A DNA stretch of 54,866 bases, taken from contig JACQCD010000003.1 in the NCBI GenBank assembly GCA_016201825.1, forward strand, positions 1 through 54,866, given 5' to 3'. Source of the DNA: Nitrospirota bacterium. Its GTDB lineage: Bacteria; Nitrospirota; Nitrospiria; 2-01-FULL-66-17. The translations under genes were made by a program, and so were the position numbers. The notes below the pieces were generated by a model. The model saw nothing but the letters and a program-made list of their open reading frames with translations, was not told the DNA's origin and searched no databases. Position 1 is the first letter of the stretch; each line of letters begins with the position of its first letter. This document shows positions 1-8,678 of the stretch, in pieces.

Positions 1-986
1 TGCTCCGAGGCGAGTGCTTGACTCTGTCCATGCCATTCTTCGATTTGTGCGGCAAGGAAGTCCACCCGATGCCTGGAGTTTTGCGCGCAGGTTTCTCCCT
101 CGACTAGTTGTCCCTGGGCATCCTGGAGTTCGCGATCCAGGATATCAAGCGCGTTTTTTTCAGCCGCGATCTTCGCGTCGATCGCGCTCAGGTCGGTCGA
201 GAAGCGGACTTCCCCGGCGCGATCCCGATCCAGCGCGGTACTCAGCTCGCCGGCTTGAGCGCGCCAGGCCTGATAGCGAGTGGCGGCGGTCCTCAGATCG
301 AGTCCCTTCAGTTGATCATAGGTCTGGCGATACCGCTCGGCCTTTTTGGCTTGACGGTCGAGAGAAGCCAACTGGCGCTTCACTTCGCCGATGATGTCGC
401 GGACGCGCAGCAAATTCTGTTCGGTCGCCTCGAGTTTTCGGAGGGCTTCGGTTTTGCGGATCTTGTATTTGATGATTCCCGCCGTTTCTTCGACCAGCGC
501 ACGACGCTCGAGGGGCGAAGCGTTGATAATGGCGTCGACCTTCCCCTGCTCCAAAACGGTATGGCCTTTGATCCCGGCTCCGGTTTCGATGAGGAGGTCA
601 CGGATGTCCTTCAGCCTGCACGGAACCCGATTGACGAGATACTCACTCTCTCCGGACCGATAGAGCCGCCGGCTGATGGTCAGTTCGGAAAACTCGCCGG
701 CGACGCTATCGAGTTCCGCCCGCTGCACACCCCCAAAGGTGAGCGACACTTCGGCCAGGCCGGTCTGGACTCTTCGCGCGCTTCCATTAAAGAGGACATC
801 CTCCATCCGGTCGCCGCGGAGGGTCTTGGGTGACTGTTCGCCCAAGCACCACAGAATGGCATCGGCAATGTTGCTCTTTCCACAGCCATTAGGTCCAACG
901 ACGGCCGTAATCCCTGGCTGAAACGTGAGGAGAGTCCGTTCGCCGAAGGACTTAAAGCCCGTGATCTCTAATCGCGTGAGTCGCAT
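1..986 (-). CDS. smc: Chromosome segregation protein SMC, N-terminal part (cut by window edge)
   Basis: This is the N-terminal 328 residues of an SMC ATPase, which binds and organises DNA in the condensin-like SMC-ScpAB complex. The protein opens MRLTRLEITGFKSFGERT, the standard SMC start, followed by a Walker A loop GPNGCGKSN near residue 32 and the LWCLGEQSPKTLRG segment. After the ATPase head half it becomes a charged, leucine-rich coiled coil that runs off the left edge without a stop. The ATG at 984-986 has GAGGG a few bases upstream. A sigma-70-like promoter lies 40-70 bases upstream. The remaining coiled coil, hinge and C-terminal head are outside the window. Confidence 0.95.
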   Translation of the reverse strand, partial: MRLTRLEITGFKSFGERTLLTFQPGITAVVGPNGCGKSNIADAILWCLGEQSPKTLRGDRMEDVLFNGSARRVQTGLAEVSLTFGGVQRAELDSVAGEFSELTISRRLYRSGESEYLVNRVPCRLKDIRDLLIETGAGIKGHTVLEQGKVDAIINASPLERRALVEETAGIIKYKIRKTEALRKLEATEQNLLRVRDIIGEVKRQLASLDRQAKKAERYRQTYDQLKGLDLRTAATRYQAWRAQAGELSTALDRDRAGEVRFSTDLSAIDAKIAAEKNALDILDRELQDAQGQLVEGETCAQNSRHRVDFLAAQIEEWHGQSQALASE

Positions 987-1026
987 CGGTCCCTCAAAAC
1001 AGGTTGGTGTTCCCCGGAATGGGGAT

Positions 1027-1056
1027 TCTATAGCACAGGCTTGTCATGGATGTAAA
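1027..1056 (-). promoter_or_regulatory. Candidate sigma-70 promoter of smc
   Basis: On the minus strand a -35 TTTACA (1051-1056) is separated by 18 bases from a -10 TATAGA (1027-1032). The predicted start of transcription would give a leader of about 35 bases before the smc ATG at 986. Fit to consensus is 5/6 and 4/6; no expression evidence is available. Confidence 0.45.
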
Positions 1057-1191
1057 GTAGAAAAAAACAACTTTTGGCTTTCTTGTATCATTAGAAGAAC
1101 GCCCCTCCAAGTGCAGACGACCGGTCGCGTTCGTGGTATAGTACGGGCCGTGGTCCCAGAAGATCCCCAACGCGATCCAGATGCCACCAGG

Positions 1192-1470
1192 ATGACTCTC
1201 TCGTGCCCTGGTTGTCACGCGCAACTGGTGGTTGACATAGAAACGGGCACGGTGCTCTGGCACCAGCCGCCTCCCGAGCCGGCGCAACCATCGCTGGGCG
1301 ACCTCATGAAAAACCTCGAGGCCAAACGGCAGGAGGTGGCCCAACGGTTCGAACGCGAACGGCGCGCCTTAAGCGACCGGGGGCGCGTGCTCGAGGAGAA
1401 AGTCAAGGAATCGCTCAAGCGCGTCGATCCAAACAGCCCACCTCCTCTGCGTCCCATCGATCTGGATTAA
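1192..1470 (+). CDS. Small CPGC-motif hypothetical protein
   Basis: A 92-residue protein that I cannot assign to a named family. It begins MTLSCPGCHAQLVVD, a half zinc-ribbon (a single CxxC) followed by a short beta-type segment, a proline-rich linker (PPPEPAQPS) and a strongly charged predicted coiled coil rich in Arg, Glu and Lys, ending in a PPPLRPIDLD tail. With only two cysteines it would need a partner or dimer to bind zinc. A GTG at 1150, right behind a TATAGT (1137-1142), is an alternative start that would give a nearly leaderless message; I prefer the ATG because the CPGC motif starts right after it. It lies 70 bases before the prepilin peptidase gene. Confidence 0.6.
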   Translation: MTLSCPGCHAQLVVDIETGTVLWHQPPPEPAQPSLGDLMKNLEAKRQEVAQRFERERRALSDRGRVLEEKVKESLKRVDPNSPPPLRPIDLD

Positions 1471-1539
1471 GGCCGCAGCGCGCGGCGTCCTTGCCGGTTC
1501 CCGGAGCGTGTGTTATCTTTCGAGCTCTCGGAGGTCGGC

Positions 1540-2319
1540 ATGTTGCTTCACCAGTGGGATGTCCCGGTCCTGATCGGGTTCGTCGGAGCCTTGATCGGGA
1601 GCTTCCTGAACGTGTGTATTCATCGTCTGCCCCGCGGCGAGTCCGTCGTCCGGCCCCGATCCCGATGTCCCGCCTGCTTCTTGCCCATCCGGGCCCTCGA
1701 CAACGTCCCGGTTCTGTCGTTTCTGTGGCTGGGGGGGCGGTGCCGGCGGTGCCGGGCTGCGATTTCGTATCGGTATCCAGCCGTCGAGATTCTCAACGGA
1801 ATAGGCTACGTCCTCATTTGGCATCGATTCGGCGCCACGCCGGCCGCCGCGGTCTACGCGGTATTTTTCTCCGCACTGCTCGTCGTCACCTTTATCGATT
1901 GGGATCATCAGATTATTCCGAATCGGATTACCTTGCCCGGTATCGTCATCGGGCTGATTTCGGCGGCCACGGTGTTGGCTGGGGGCTTTGCCGATGCCGT
2001 ATTGGGGGCCGTCCTGGGTGGAGGATTGCTCTATGCGGTGGCGGTGATCAGCGAATGGTTTCTGAAGAAGGAAGGCATGGGGTTGGGCGACGTCAAACTG
2101 CTGGCGATGATCGGTGCCTTCCTCGGGTGGAGAGCGGTCCTGGTCACGATTTTCATCGGCGCCTTGACGGGCTCTCTCATCGGACTGGCCCTCATGGCGT
2201 TACGGGTCAGACGTCGAGAAGACCCCATTCCGTTCGGTCCATTTCTCGCACTGGGCGCGGTGGCAGCGCTTTTTGCCGGGCCCGAGTTGATTGCGTGGTA
2301 CCTTCGGTTGGGAGCATAG
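1540..2319 (+). CDS. pilD: Prepilin peptidase / N-methyltransferase (PilD type, A24 family)
   Basis: Inner-membrane aspartic protease that cleaves the short leader of type IV prepilins and methylates the new N-terminal residue. The sequence shows the N-terminal methylase domain (GSFLNVCIHRLPRGESVV), two cysteine pairs (CPAC and CRRC) that form the zinc site, and the two catalytic aspartates in FIDWDHQIIPNRITLP and the GLGDVKLL motif. About eight hydrophobic segments follow. The length of 259 residues is normal. I chose ATG 1540 because GGAGGT ends four bases upstream; an in-frame GTG lies at 1510. It heads the pilus block, and its substrates are presumably the eight pilin-like proteins encoded downstream. 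Confidence 0.93.
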   Translation: MLLHQWDVPVLIGFVGALIGSFLNVCIHRLPRGESVVRPRSRCPACFLPIRALDNVPVLSFLWLGGRCRRCRAAISYRYPAVEILNGIGYVLIWHRFGATPAAAVYAVFFSALLVVTFIDWDHQIIPNRITLPGIVIGLISAATVLAGGFADAVLGAVLGGGLLYAVAVISEWFLKKEGMGLGDVKLLAMIGAFLGWRAVLVTIFIGALTGSLIGLALMALRVRRREDPIPFGPFLALGAVAALFAGPELIAWYLRLGA

Positions 2320-2327
2320 AACCCCGC

Positions 2328-3752
2328 GTGCAGCGCTTCTTCGATCGCCCTGGGTCGGTGGTGTGGCTCGGGATTATACTCTGCGTGGCTTTCCTGGTGC
2401 TGGTGTTCCACCGTGGGATCGAGCCGGCTTCGCCCGCGGCGCGTCCTCTGACCTTGATTGAGGTCACCGTGGCCGTCGCCCTGGGCGCAATCGGCTTGGC
2501 GGTCATCATCGCGCGCCGCTTCGGACGCGGAGGTCGTTCGAGCCAGAGCCCCTCCGAGGATGAACGAGCGGGTTTTGTCATGGACACGTTCCAGCACGTG
2601 CTCCAGGAACTCAAGGAAAAGGAAACTGCCTTGGGCCGACTTCGGGCAAAGGCCGAAGCTCGCGCCGAGCGGGTGGAGAGTTACCATGAAAATATCCTGA
2701 GGAGCATTGCAAGCGGAGTCATCACGTCCGATTCCCGTGGAATCATCACGACATTTAATGTTGCCGCCGAGCGTATATTGGGCCTTCGAAGCGGTGAGGT
2801 CATCGGTCGGCCGTGTGGTCAGGTGTTGGGAGAAACAAGCCCGATCACGACGATGGTCAGTCGGTCGCTCGAGGAGCGGACCCACTTCTCTCGCCAAGAG
2901 TGGGATTTTCTTCGAGGAACCGAGCGGGTGTGTGTGGGCTTGAGCAGCGCGCTCCTCCGGGACCGAGCGGAGACCATCATCGGCGCGGCAGTCGTGTTCA
3001 CCGATTTGACCGAGATCAAGCGCCTGGAAGAGCAGGTCGAATCGGAGCACCGGCTGTCGGTCCTAGGGGAGATGTCCGCGGGAATAGCCCACGAATTCCG
3101 GAATTATATGGGCGCCATTCTGGGATGGTCCAAGCTCTTAGCGAAGCAGCTTCCGGAAGGCACCAGTGGTCGCCCGATGGTCGAGGCCATTATGCACGAG
3201 TTGTCGATCATGCAACACCTGATCGACGATCTCCTGGGGTTCGGGCGCGACCTCGAACCGCAGCGTCAACCGCTGGAGTTTCGCGAGTTCTTAAAGGAGG
3301 CCACCACACTGAGACCATGCCGGCCAGGGATCCAGGTCGGCGTCACGATCGCTCCGGCGGTGCCTCACGAGGTGGAATGGGACCTCACGCTGATGCGACA
3401 GGCTCTCAAGAACTTGGTCCAAAATGCCGCTGAGGCCATGCCAGAGGGAGGGACGGTCACCGTCCAGGTCGCGGTGGCGGACGCAAAACCGGCGGCGATC
3501 GAATTGGTGGTCGGTGACACGGGCGTCGGCATCCCAGCCCAGTTTATGGACCGGATCTTTCTGCCATTCTTTACGCTCAAAGCGACAGGACACGGGCTTG
3601 GACTGGCGCTCGTTCACAAGATCGTCCTCGCCCACCAGGGGAGCATTCGCGTCCGCAGCCATGAGGGAGCGGGCACCACGTTTACACTCACCATGCCGGT
3701 GACCGGAGCCACATCGACGGGACACCGCAGCCGGCTGAACCAAGCGGCGTAA
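2328..3752 (+). CDS. Membrane histidine kinase with PAS domain, PilS/AtoS-like
   Basis: Sensor kinase partner of the sigma-54 regulator encoded 15 bases downstream. Two hydrophobic segments (about residues 10-29 and 38-62) are followed by a short coiled coil, a PAS domain (about 120-230), a HisKA box with the phosphorylated histidine at about 255 (AGIAHEFRNYMGAILG) and a HATPase domain with N box NLVQNAAEAMPEGG, G1 GDTGVGIP and G2 GHGLGLALV. Canonical Pseudomonas PilS has six membrane helices and this protein has two, so equivalence to PilS rests on the neighbours. The GTG at 2328 is nine bases after the pilD stop; GTG codons at 2358 and 2361 are possible alternatives. Confidence 0.85.
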   Translation: MQRFFDRPGSVVWLGIILCVAFLVLVFHRGIEPASPAARPLTLIEVTVAVALGAIGLAVIIARRFGRGGRSSQSPSEDERAGFVMDTFQHVLQELKEKETALGRLRAKAEARAERVESYHENILRSIASGVITSDSRGIITTFNVAAERILGLRSGEVIGRPCGQVLGETSPITTMVSRSLEERTHFSRQEWDFLRGTERVCVGLSSALLRDRAETIIGAAVVFTDLTEIKRLEEQVESEHRLSVLGEMSAGIAHEFRNYMGAILGWSKLLAKQLPEGTSGRPMVEAIMHELSIMQHLIDDLLGFGRDLEPQRQPLEFREFLKEATTLRPCRPGIQVGVTIAPAVPHEVEWDLTLMRQALKNLVQNAAEAMPEGGTVTVQVAVADAKPAAIELVVGDTGVGIPAQFMDRIFLPFFTLKATGHGLGLALVHKIVLAHQGSIRVRSHEGAGTTFTLTMPVTGATSTGHRSRLNQAA

Positions 3753-3766
3753 GGAACCCTCACTCG

Positions 3767-5188
3767 ATGCTCACCATCTTGATTGCAGAAGACAACGACG
3801 GAATGGCCACCATGCTGATGTCGGCCCTGAGGGCTGAGGGATACGAGGTGACCTGGGCACGGGATGGGCGGGAAGCCGTGCAACGATTGCGCGCGCAAAA
3901 ATTTGATCTGGTCGTGACCGACTTGAAACTGCCTTATAAAGGCGGGTTGGACATCCTGCAGACCGCGAAAGATCAGAACAGCCTGCTCCCCGTGATCGTC
4001 ATGACCGCACACGGCACCATCGAAACGGCAGTCAAAGCGGTCAAGGACGGCGCGTACGATTTTCTCACCAAGCCCTTCGACCCCGACCACCTGCTGCTGG
4101 TCATCGGCCGCGCCCTCGAGAAACAGCGGCTGATCACGGAAAACCTCCTCTTAAAGGAAGAGGCCGCCAGCCAATCCGGGCTTCCGCGCATCATCGGCAA
4201 GCACCCCCGAGTCCTTGCCGTCATCGACCAAATTACCAAAGTGGCCGCCAGCCGGACAACGGTCCTCCTCCTCGGTGAGAGCGGGACCGGGAAGGAGTTG
4301 TTTGCGCGGGCGCTACACGGATTGAGCCCTCGTCGCGAGGGGTCGTTCGTGGCGATCAACTGCGCCGCCATTCCGAAAGAGTTGCTGGAAAGCGAGTTAT
4401 TCGGTCACGAGCGCGGGTCGTTCACGGGTGCGACCGACCGCCGGATCGGCAAATTCGAGTTGGCGGATCATGGCACGATCTTCCTCGATGAGATCGGCGA
4501 TCTCGACCTGGGATTACAGGCCAAACTTCTGCGAGTACTGGAAGGGGAGGAGTTCTGCCGCGTCGGAGGAACCGCGCGGGTGAAGATCGACGTCCGCGTA
4601 GTGGCGGCGACCAACAAAGATTTGCGCGCGGCGATTGCACAACAATGCTTTCGGGAGGACCTGTTCTTCCGCCTGAGCGTCGTGCCGATCACCGTCCCTC
4701 CGCTGCGCGACCGTCGGGAGGACATCCCCGCCCTCGTCGCCTATTTTCTTGCACACTACTGCCGGGAGCTGAAGCGGCCGCTGAAGACGCTGTCAGAGAG
4801 CGCGCGGCAGGTCATGATCCACCATCCCTGGACGGGCAACATCCGAGAACTGCAAAACTGCATCGAGCGGGCCGTGATCTTGACCGACAGCGATGTGATC
4901 GAGGAGGAACACCTCGGAATCCGCCAGCAAGAGTTAGGAGAGATCCACGCGCGGGAAATTCCTCTGGAAGGGACGTTACATGAGGTCAGCGCAGCGGCCA
5001 CCCGGATGGCCGAAACGCGCATGATTCGCAAGGTTCTCAAAAGCACCGGGGGCAACAAAAGCCGCGCCGCGCAGCTTCTCGGGGTGAGTTACAAAACGCT
5101 GCTCACGAAAATCAAAGACTATAAGATCGAGCGATCCCACTCGTCCTCTTCGAGTGATCCGGTCGAGGTCATCCCTCCAGCAGCCTAG
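3767..5188 (+). CDS. Sigma-54-dependent response regulator (NtrC family, PilR-like)
   Basis: Receiver, AAA+ and DNA-binding domains in the standard NtrC order. The receiver has the acidic pair AEDN, the phospho-acceptor Asp about residue 52 (VVTDLKLP) and the conserved Lys in FLTKPFD. The AAA+ domain has Walker A GESGTGKE, the sigma-54 contact loop as GSFTGA (canonical GAFTGA), Walker B IFLDEIGDL and an arginine-finger region. The C-terminal Fis-type helix-turn-helix is NKSRAAQLLGVSYKTLL. It must act with sigma-54 RNA polymerase. A matching -24/-12 promoter sits at 8627-8642 in front of the second pilin operon, making that operon its likely target (inference). Confidence 0.93.
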   Translation: MLTILIAEDNDGMATMLMSALRAEGYEVTWARDGREAVQRLRAQKFDLVVTDLKLPYKGGLDILQTAKDQNSLLPVIVMTAHGTIETAVKAVKDGAYDFLTKPFDPDHLLLVIGRALEKQRLITENLLLKEEAASQSGLPRIIGKHPRVLAVIDQITKVAASRTTVLLLGESGTGKELFARALHGLSPRREGSFVAINCAAIPKELLESELFGHERGSFTGATDRRIGKFELADHGTIFLDEIGDLDLGLQAKLLRVLEGEEFCRVGGTARVKIDVRVVAATNKDLRAAIAQQCFREDLFFRLSVVPITVPPLRDRREDIPALVAYFLAHYCRELKRPLKTLSESARQVMIHHPWTGNIRELQNCIERAVILTDSDVIEEEHLGIRQQELGEIHAREIPLEGTLHEVSAAATRMAETRMIRKVLKSTGGNKSRAAQLLGVSYKTLLTKIKDYKIERSHSSSSSDPVEVIPPAA

Positions 5189-5323
5189 TCCCTTCGTTCG
5201 CGGTCATTCACAGTCGCGCCCGCTGGTCTGAACTCCGGTTCAGGTCGAGAGGGCGCTGTTCATCGCGTCTCTAAGAATTCGCCCTCCCCGCCTTCGGCAC
5301 GGCTTTTGAAACTACCCACAATC

Positions 5324-5818
5324 ATGACCAGAACAGGTAATCGGCCTGAGCAAGGGTACACCATGCTGGAGCTGCTGGTTGTGCTGAGCATGGTGGCGAT
5401 TGTAGCGGCCATGGCCTGGCCCCGGATGACGGAATGGCTGCCGCGCATCGAACTCACGGCCGCGACCAACACGCTGGTGGCCGACATTCGCTGGGCGAGG
5501 CAGAAAGCCCGGGCCCAAGGACGGGTGCTCGTCATCCGGTTCGACCCCAACGGGCGATGCTACACCGTCGGCGGTGAGACCGGATTCCAACGCGCGGTCC
5601 ATCTTCCGGTTCCGCTCTCGTTCGGAACCCCGGAGGATCAAGCCTCAGACGGAATTACCTTCCGAGACAACGCGATCAGATTCAGTCCAAGACCCGGCCT
5701 TCAGAATAGCTTTGGGTCAGTCAGTCTCCGCACGCCGAGCGGTCAGGCTCGGAAGATCACCGTGAGCATCGCCGGATATTCTTCGTTGGCGGTCTGGGAT
5801 GGCATGCAGTGGCGATGA
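5324..5818 (+). CDS. FimT/GspH-type minor pseudopilin (set 1)
   Basis: A 164-residue type IV minor pilin. The class III leader MTRTGNRPEQG ends at the cleavage glycine and is followed by YTMLELLVVLSMVAIVAAMAWP, with the conserved Glu at position +5 of the mature protein. The C-terminal part (IRWARQKARAQGRVLVIRF, GITFRDNAIRFSPRPG) matches the GspH/FimT fold. I chose ATG 5324 over an upstream TTG at 5306, because the leader then has typical size. It is first of a four-gene cluster, with only ten bases to the next gene. A weak sigma-54-like match (CGGCACG-N4-TTGAA, 5295-5310) lies just upstream but lacks the -12 GC. Confidence 0.85.
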   Translation: MTRTGNRPEQGYTMLELLVVLSMVAIVAAMAWPRMTEWLPRIELTAATNTLVADIRWARQKARAQGRVLVIRFDPNGRCYTVGGETGFQRAVHLPVPLSFGTPEDQASDGITFRDNAIRFSPRPGLQNSFGSVSLRTPSGQARKITVSIAGYSSLAVWDGMQWR

Positions 5819-5828
5819 GCGAGGACGT

Positions 5829-6236
5829 ATGAGGGGTGCGCACCGGCAAGCAGGGTTTAGCCTCATCGAAACGTTGGTGGCCCTCTGCATCCTGGTTGTC
5901 GGCGTGTTGGGTGTGACCAAGATGTTCAGCGAAGGGCGGCGGATCTTTGCAGAGATCGAGCGGCGCCGGTCGGCCGTGTGGTTAGCCCAGGACAAATTGG
6001 AGGCAAAGGTGGGCCAAGAGTATGACACGCTGGGTGCTCCAACCAACGGGTCCGAGTGGAGCGAAGGCGGCATGCTGGCTGGACAAGACGAACACGAGGG
6101 AATTATGCGGAGCTGGAGGGTAGAGATCGACCGTCCAGCCCCGGGAGTTGCGAACATCTGGGTGGCGACGCAGTGGACCGAGCGCGGGGCACGACGCTCA
6201 GTCCTTCTTGTCGGGCTCAAAGCCCGCGGCGATTGA
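5829..6236 (+). CDS. PilV/GspI-type minor pseudopilin (set 1)
   Basis: Short pilin-like protein of 135 residues: leader MRGAHRQAG, then FSLIETLVALCILVVGVLGVTKMF with Glu +5, followed by a region predicted to be the C-terminal pilin head (WLAQDKLEAKV is typical of PilV and GspI). ATG 5829 is preceded by GAGGAC. The gene sits between the FimT-type and PilW-type genes, so it would be assembled into the same priming complex at the tip of the pilus. I cannot tell from sequence alone whether set 1 belongs to a pilus or to a type II secretion pseudopilus; no secretin or ATPase gene is present in the window. Confidence 0.8.
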   Translation: MRGAHRQAGFSLIETLVALCILVVGVLGVTKMFSEGRRIFAEIERRRSAVWLAQDKLEAKVGQEYDTLGAPTNGSEWSEGGMLAGQDEHEGIMRSWRVEIDRPAPGVANIWVATQWTERGARRSVLLVGLKARGD

Positions 6237-6241
6237 CCACG

Positions 6242-6988
6242 ATGAGCGCTCTAGGCCAAAAGGAGTTCCCGGGGCAACAGGGCACGACGCTCGTTGAATG
6301 CCTGCTCGCGACTGGGATCGGGGTGGCGCTCGTTGCCATGTTCGTCCACGCGCTCTGGACCCATCAAGCCGCCTATCGTGACCAGCTTGCCCGACTCGAT
6401 ACCACCCAGCAAGCCGACTTTGCCCTTGCCATGATGGCCGATGAGCTTCGTATCGCCGTGCAGGCCATCCATGGTCAAGGGTGTCCCGAACCCGGAGTCC
6501 AGGTTCAGAGCGCGCAGATCTCGTTTGCCGCGAATCTCTACGACCACACGACCGAGTTGCGGGAACAGGCCCCCGTGGCTCAGGGCAGTCTTGTGGTGAG
6601 GTCCTCATCCGTTTTCGAGGTCAACGATCTCGTTATGATCGTCGGCGTCGGCGATCCGGCCGATCCCTCTGACGACGTAGCCGAATGCCGAGTGATCGAG
6701 CAGATCGTCGGTGATCGGGTGACCGTGCGCGGCACGTTGACCCGATCTTACCCTTTGGGTAGTGCGGTCTTCGTGCTCAATCGGATCCGATATTCGTACG
6801 ATGCTCTCCGTGGCCGATTGATGCGCTCGCAAGATGGGGCGAGTCAGAGAATCGCGCAGGGGGTGAGAGTGTTTTCCATCGGGAGAGAGGGCCGAACCAT
6901 CGTGGTGAGCCTCGGTCTGCGGGCGTTGAACCCGGCTGCTCCGTCTCCGACGTGGCAACGCCGCATCCTGTTTGAGGATATCCGATGA
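6242..6988 (+). CDS. PilW/GspJ-type minor pseudopilin (set 1)
   Basis: A 248-residue pilin-like protein. The leader is MSALGQKEFPGQQG, the hydrophobic helix TTLVECLLATGIGVALVAMFVHAL follows with Glu +5, and then the pattern DFALAMMADELRIAVQ, typical of PilW (a helix ending in a predicted beta-rich head). The stop codon overlaps the next start as ATGA (6985-6988), so translation of the next gene is probably coupled. ATG 6242 is only a few bases after the preceding stop at 6236. Confidence 0.8.
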   Translation: MSALGQKEFPGQQGTTLVECLLATGIGVALVAMFVHALWTHQAAYRDQLARLDTTQQADFALAMMADELRIAVQAIHGQGCPEPGVQVQSAQISFAANLYDHTTELREQAPVAQGSLVVRSSSVFEVNDLVMIVGVGDPADPSDDVAECRVIEQIVGDRVTVRGTLTRSYPLGSAVFVLNRIRYSYDALRGRLMRSQDGASQRIAQGVRVFSIGREGRTIVVSLGLRALNPAAPSPTWQRRILFEDIR

Positions 6989-8523
6989 CGGGAGTCCAGG
7001 GAAGCGACTTGTTCCCGCGGAAAGAGTATCCCCCGCCCGGGGTCGGGTGGGGCGGGGCTGAGCGCGGAGCCGTTCTCGTGGTCGCCCTCGTGACGCTGGG
7101 ACTGCTTTCGGTGCTCGGTGGGGCGTGGCTTCGAGTCGTGACCGAGGACCGAGAGACAGTGGTCCGCGAGGAGCGCGAGATCCTCGCCCGGTCTCTGGCG
7201 GATGCGGGGGTCGAGCGAGTACTCGCCTGGTTTGCGGACCCGGCGAGCTTCGTTGGCCCGGGCGTCATCCGACAGGCGAGTTCCTGCGCCGCACCGAGAG
7301 ATCAAGCGGCCATCTTCCGTAAGCGGTGTCTCGGCGCGGGTGGACTTCCAAGTTTCAGAGGCGTTGATGGCTCGTTTCAATTCGTTGGAACGGCGACCAG
7401 CCCGGACTTGGTCTACGCGTGGAATACGATCGAGGAGCTCTCGCTCGACTCGATACTCCAGGATCTGAATCTACCCGGGCCGTCCCTCCGATCCCTTGTG
7501 TCGACCATCCGCATGGAAATCCGACTCCTCGCCCCACAGAGCCCCGACGCCATCGCGACCATCTTGAGCCGGGCGTCCATCGGCGAGGATGCCACCGCGA
7601 CCGTCAGGGCCGAATTGATCGATGGACCATGGCGGGGGATCTCTGAGGCGATCCACGCGGGAGCGGGTACTCCCGGATCGATTCCCATTCGCGTCCACTG
7701 GGGAGATATCTTCGTCGATGGGCCGCTCGACATGACGACGATCGCGGATCGTCTCCCTCGCCGTGATCCCGATACGATGATCAACGGCCAGCCGTACATC
7801 CTCGAGCCCGGAGCGGATCGCTGGCTCGACCTCCGAGCAAGCGGCACGGTCTCCGGGCCGCTTGCTCCAAATGGCCAAAGCTTTTTAGATCCGTATGCCC
7901 ACGTGCATCAGAATGTCCCCCAGCCAGGCCCCGAGGTCTGGGGATATCGGGCGCTGAAGAGTTATGCGCAACGGCACGGCCGCTATGTGACGACCAGGGG
8001 AACCGGTCTCCTCTATGAGAACGATCAAGGTCCGGGGGTGCCGCCCAACGCTGTCTTCACGCCGTCCGGGAACACCAGGTCGGGCGTTCTCTTTATCGAC
8101 ACCCTGGACCAGCAACCGCCTCGGTTGGATAATCTGGAGCAACTCCGCGTGGAGTTCGATTTTGCGCAAGCTGATGCATTTGTCGGAGCGCACCTCGTCA
8201 TCACCGGCGCTGCGGGTCGGTCGGTGGTGGTGGACACGCCGCCGGAAGACGGAAATCTCTCGGCAGAACCGGCCGTGCGCGGCATTACGCTATCGGGGAT
8301 CCACTACGTGGGTGCCCTGCTGGTTGCGGGCCAAGTCAGGGTGGAAAACCGCGTCAACGTATTTGGTGCTATCAAAGCCGGCCAGGGCTTCGACGATGTC
8401 GGCGGCCTCGAGATCTGGTACGACGGCCGCCTTGCCCAAGGATACCGAAAGGGATTCGCTCCGGTTTTGGTGAAGCCGGGGAGTCGCCGAAGGGTGGTGC
8501 CCGAAACCCCGCCCACTGGGTAA
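6985..8523 (+). CDS. Large PilX/GspK-like pilus assembly protein (set 1)
   Basis: A 512-residue protein with a type IV-pilin-like N-terminus: a long leader ending in AERG, then AVLVVALVTLGLLSVLGGAW, and a charged helix (RETVVREEREILARSLADAGVERVL). The Glu normally at +5 is absent, as in PilX and GspK. It is much longer than ordinary PilX (about 200) and longer than GspK (about 330); the added part (roughly 150-500) has no motif I recognise. It contains three cysteines within residues 95-115. It starts inside the previous stop codon. The cysteine spacing suggests a disulfide in the periplasmic head. Confidence 0.7.
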   Translation: MTGVQGSDLFPRKEYPPPGVGWGGAERGAVLVVALVTLGLLSVLGGAWLRVVTEDRETVVREEREILARSLADAGVERVLAWFADPASFVGPGVIRQASSCAAPRDQAAIFRKRCLGAGGLPSFRGVDGSFQFVGTATSPDLVYAWNTIEELSLDSILQDLNLPGPSLRSLVSTIRMEIRLLAPQSPDAIATILSRASIGEDATATVRAELIDGPWRGISEAIHAGAGTPGSIPIRVHWGDIFVDGPLDMTTIADRLPRRDPDTMINGQPYILEPGADRWLDLRASGTVSGPLAPNGQSFLDPYAHVHQNVPQPGPEVWGYRALKSYAQRHGRYVTTRGTGLLYENDQGPGVPPNAVFTPSGNTRSGVLFIDTLDQQPPRLDNLEQLRVEFDFAQADAFVGAHLVITGAAGRSVVVDTPPEDGNLSAEPAVRGITLSGIHYVGALLVAGQVRVENRVNVFGAIKAGQGFDDVGGLEIWYDGRLAQGYRKGFAPVLVKPGSRRRVVPETPPTG

Positions 8524-8626
8524 CCGATTACAGAGGTGTCCTCCCGCCTACCGGCTCCACGCCCTCCAAGCATTTCTTAGGTCAAAATAACCAAACGATC
8601 TTAACTACTTCTGCACAACGTCGCCC

Positions 8627-8642
8627 TGGCATAGCTGATGCA
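8627..8642 (+). promoter_or_regulatory. Candidate sigma-54 (-24/-12) promoter of the second pilin operon
   Basis: The 16 bases TGGCATAGCTGATGCA match the sigma-54 consensus TGGCACG-N4-TTGCA with the invariant GG (8628-8629) and GC (8640-8641) at exactly the required ten-base spacing. Transcription would begin near 8653, leaving a short leader that still contains the AGGAG ribosome-binding site (8667-8671) for the GTG start at 8679. A sigma-54 regulator with its kinase is encoded 3.4 kb upstream. Binding sites for the regulator should lie 100-200 bases upstream, inside the end of the preceding gene; I did not recognise any. Confidence 0.6.
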
Positions 8643-8678
8643 AACTCGTCGTCAACGATGAGTCGCAGGAGTCACAAC

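Noticed and set aside
108-833. Long plus-strand open frame of 241 codons at the left edge
   Set aside because: It is antisense to the smc coding sequence, whose minus-strand translation has SMC motifs; the plus frame shows no family features.
5228-5243. CTGAAC-TCCG-GTTCAG hairpin after the sigma-54 regulator as a terminator
   Set aside because: Only six base pairs and no T-run; too weak to call.
5295-5310. Sigma-54 promoter before the first pilin set (CGGCACG-N4-TTGAA)
   Set aside because: It lacks the -12 GC, and would start transcription within a few bases of the ATG; kept only as a remark.
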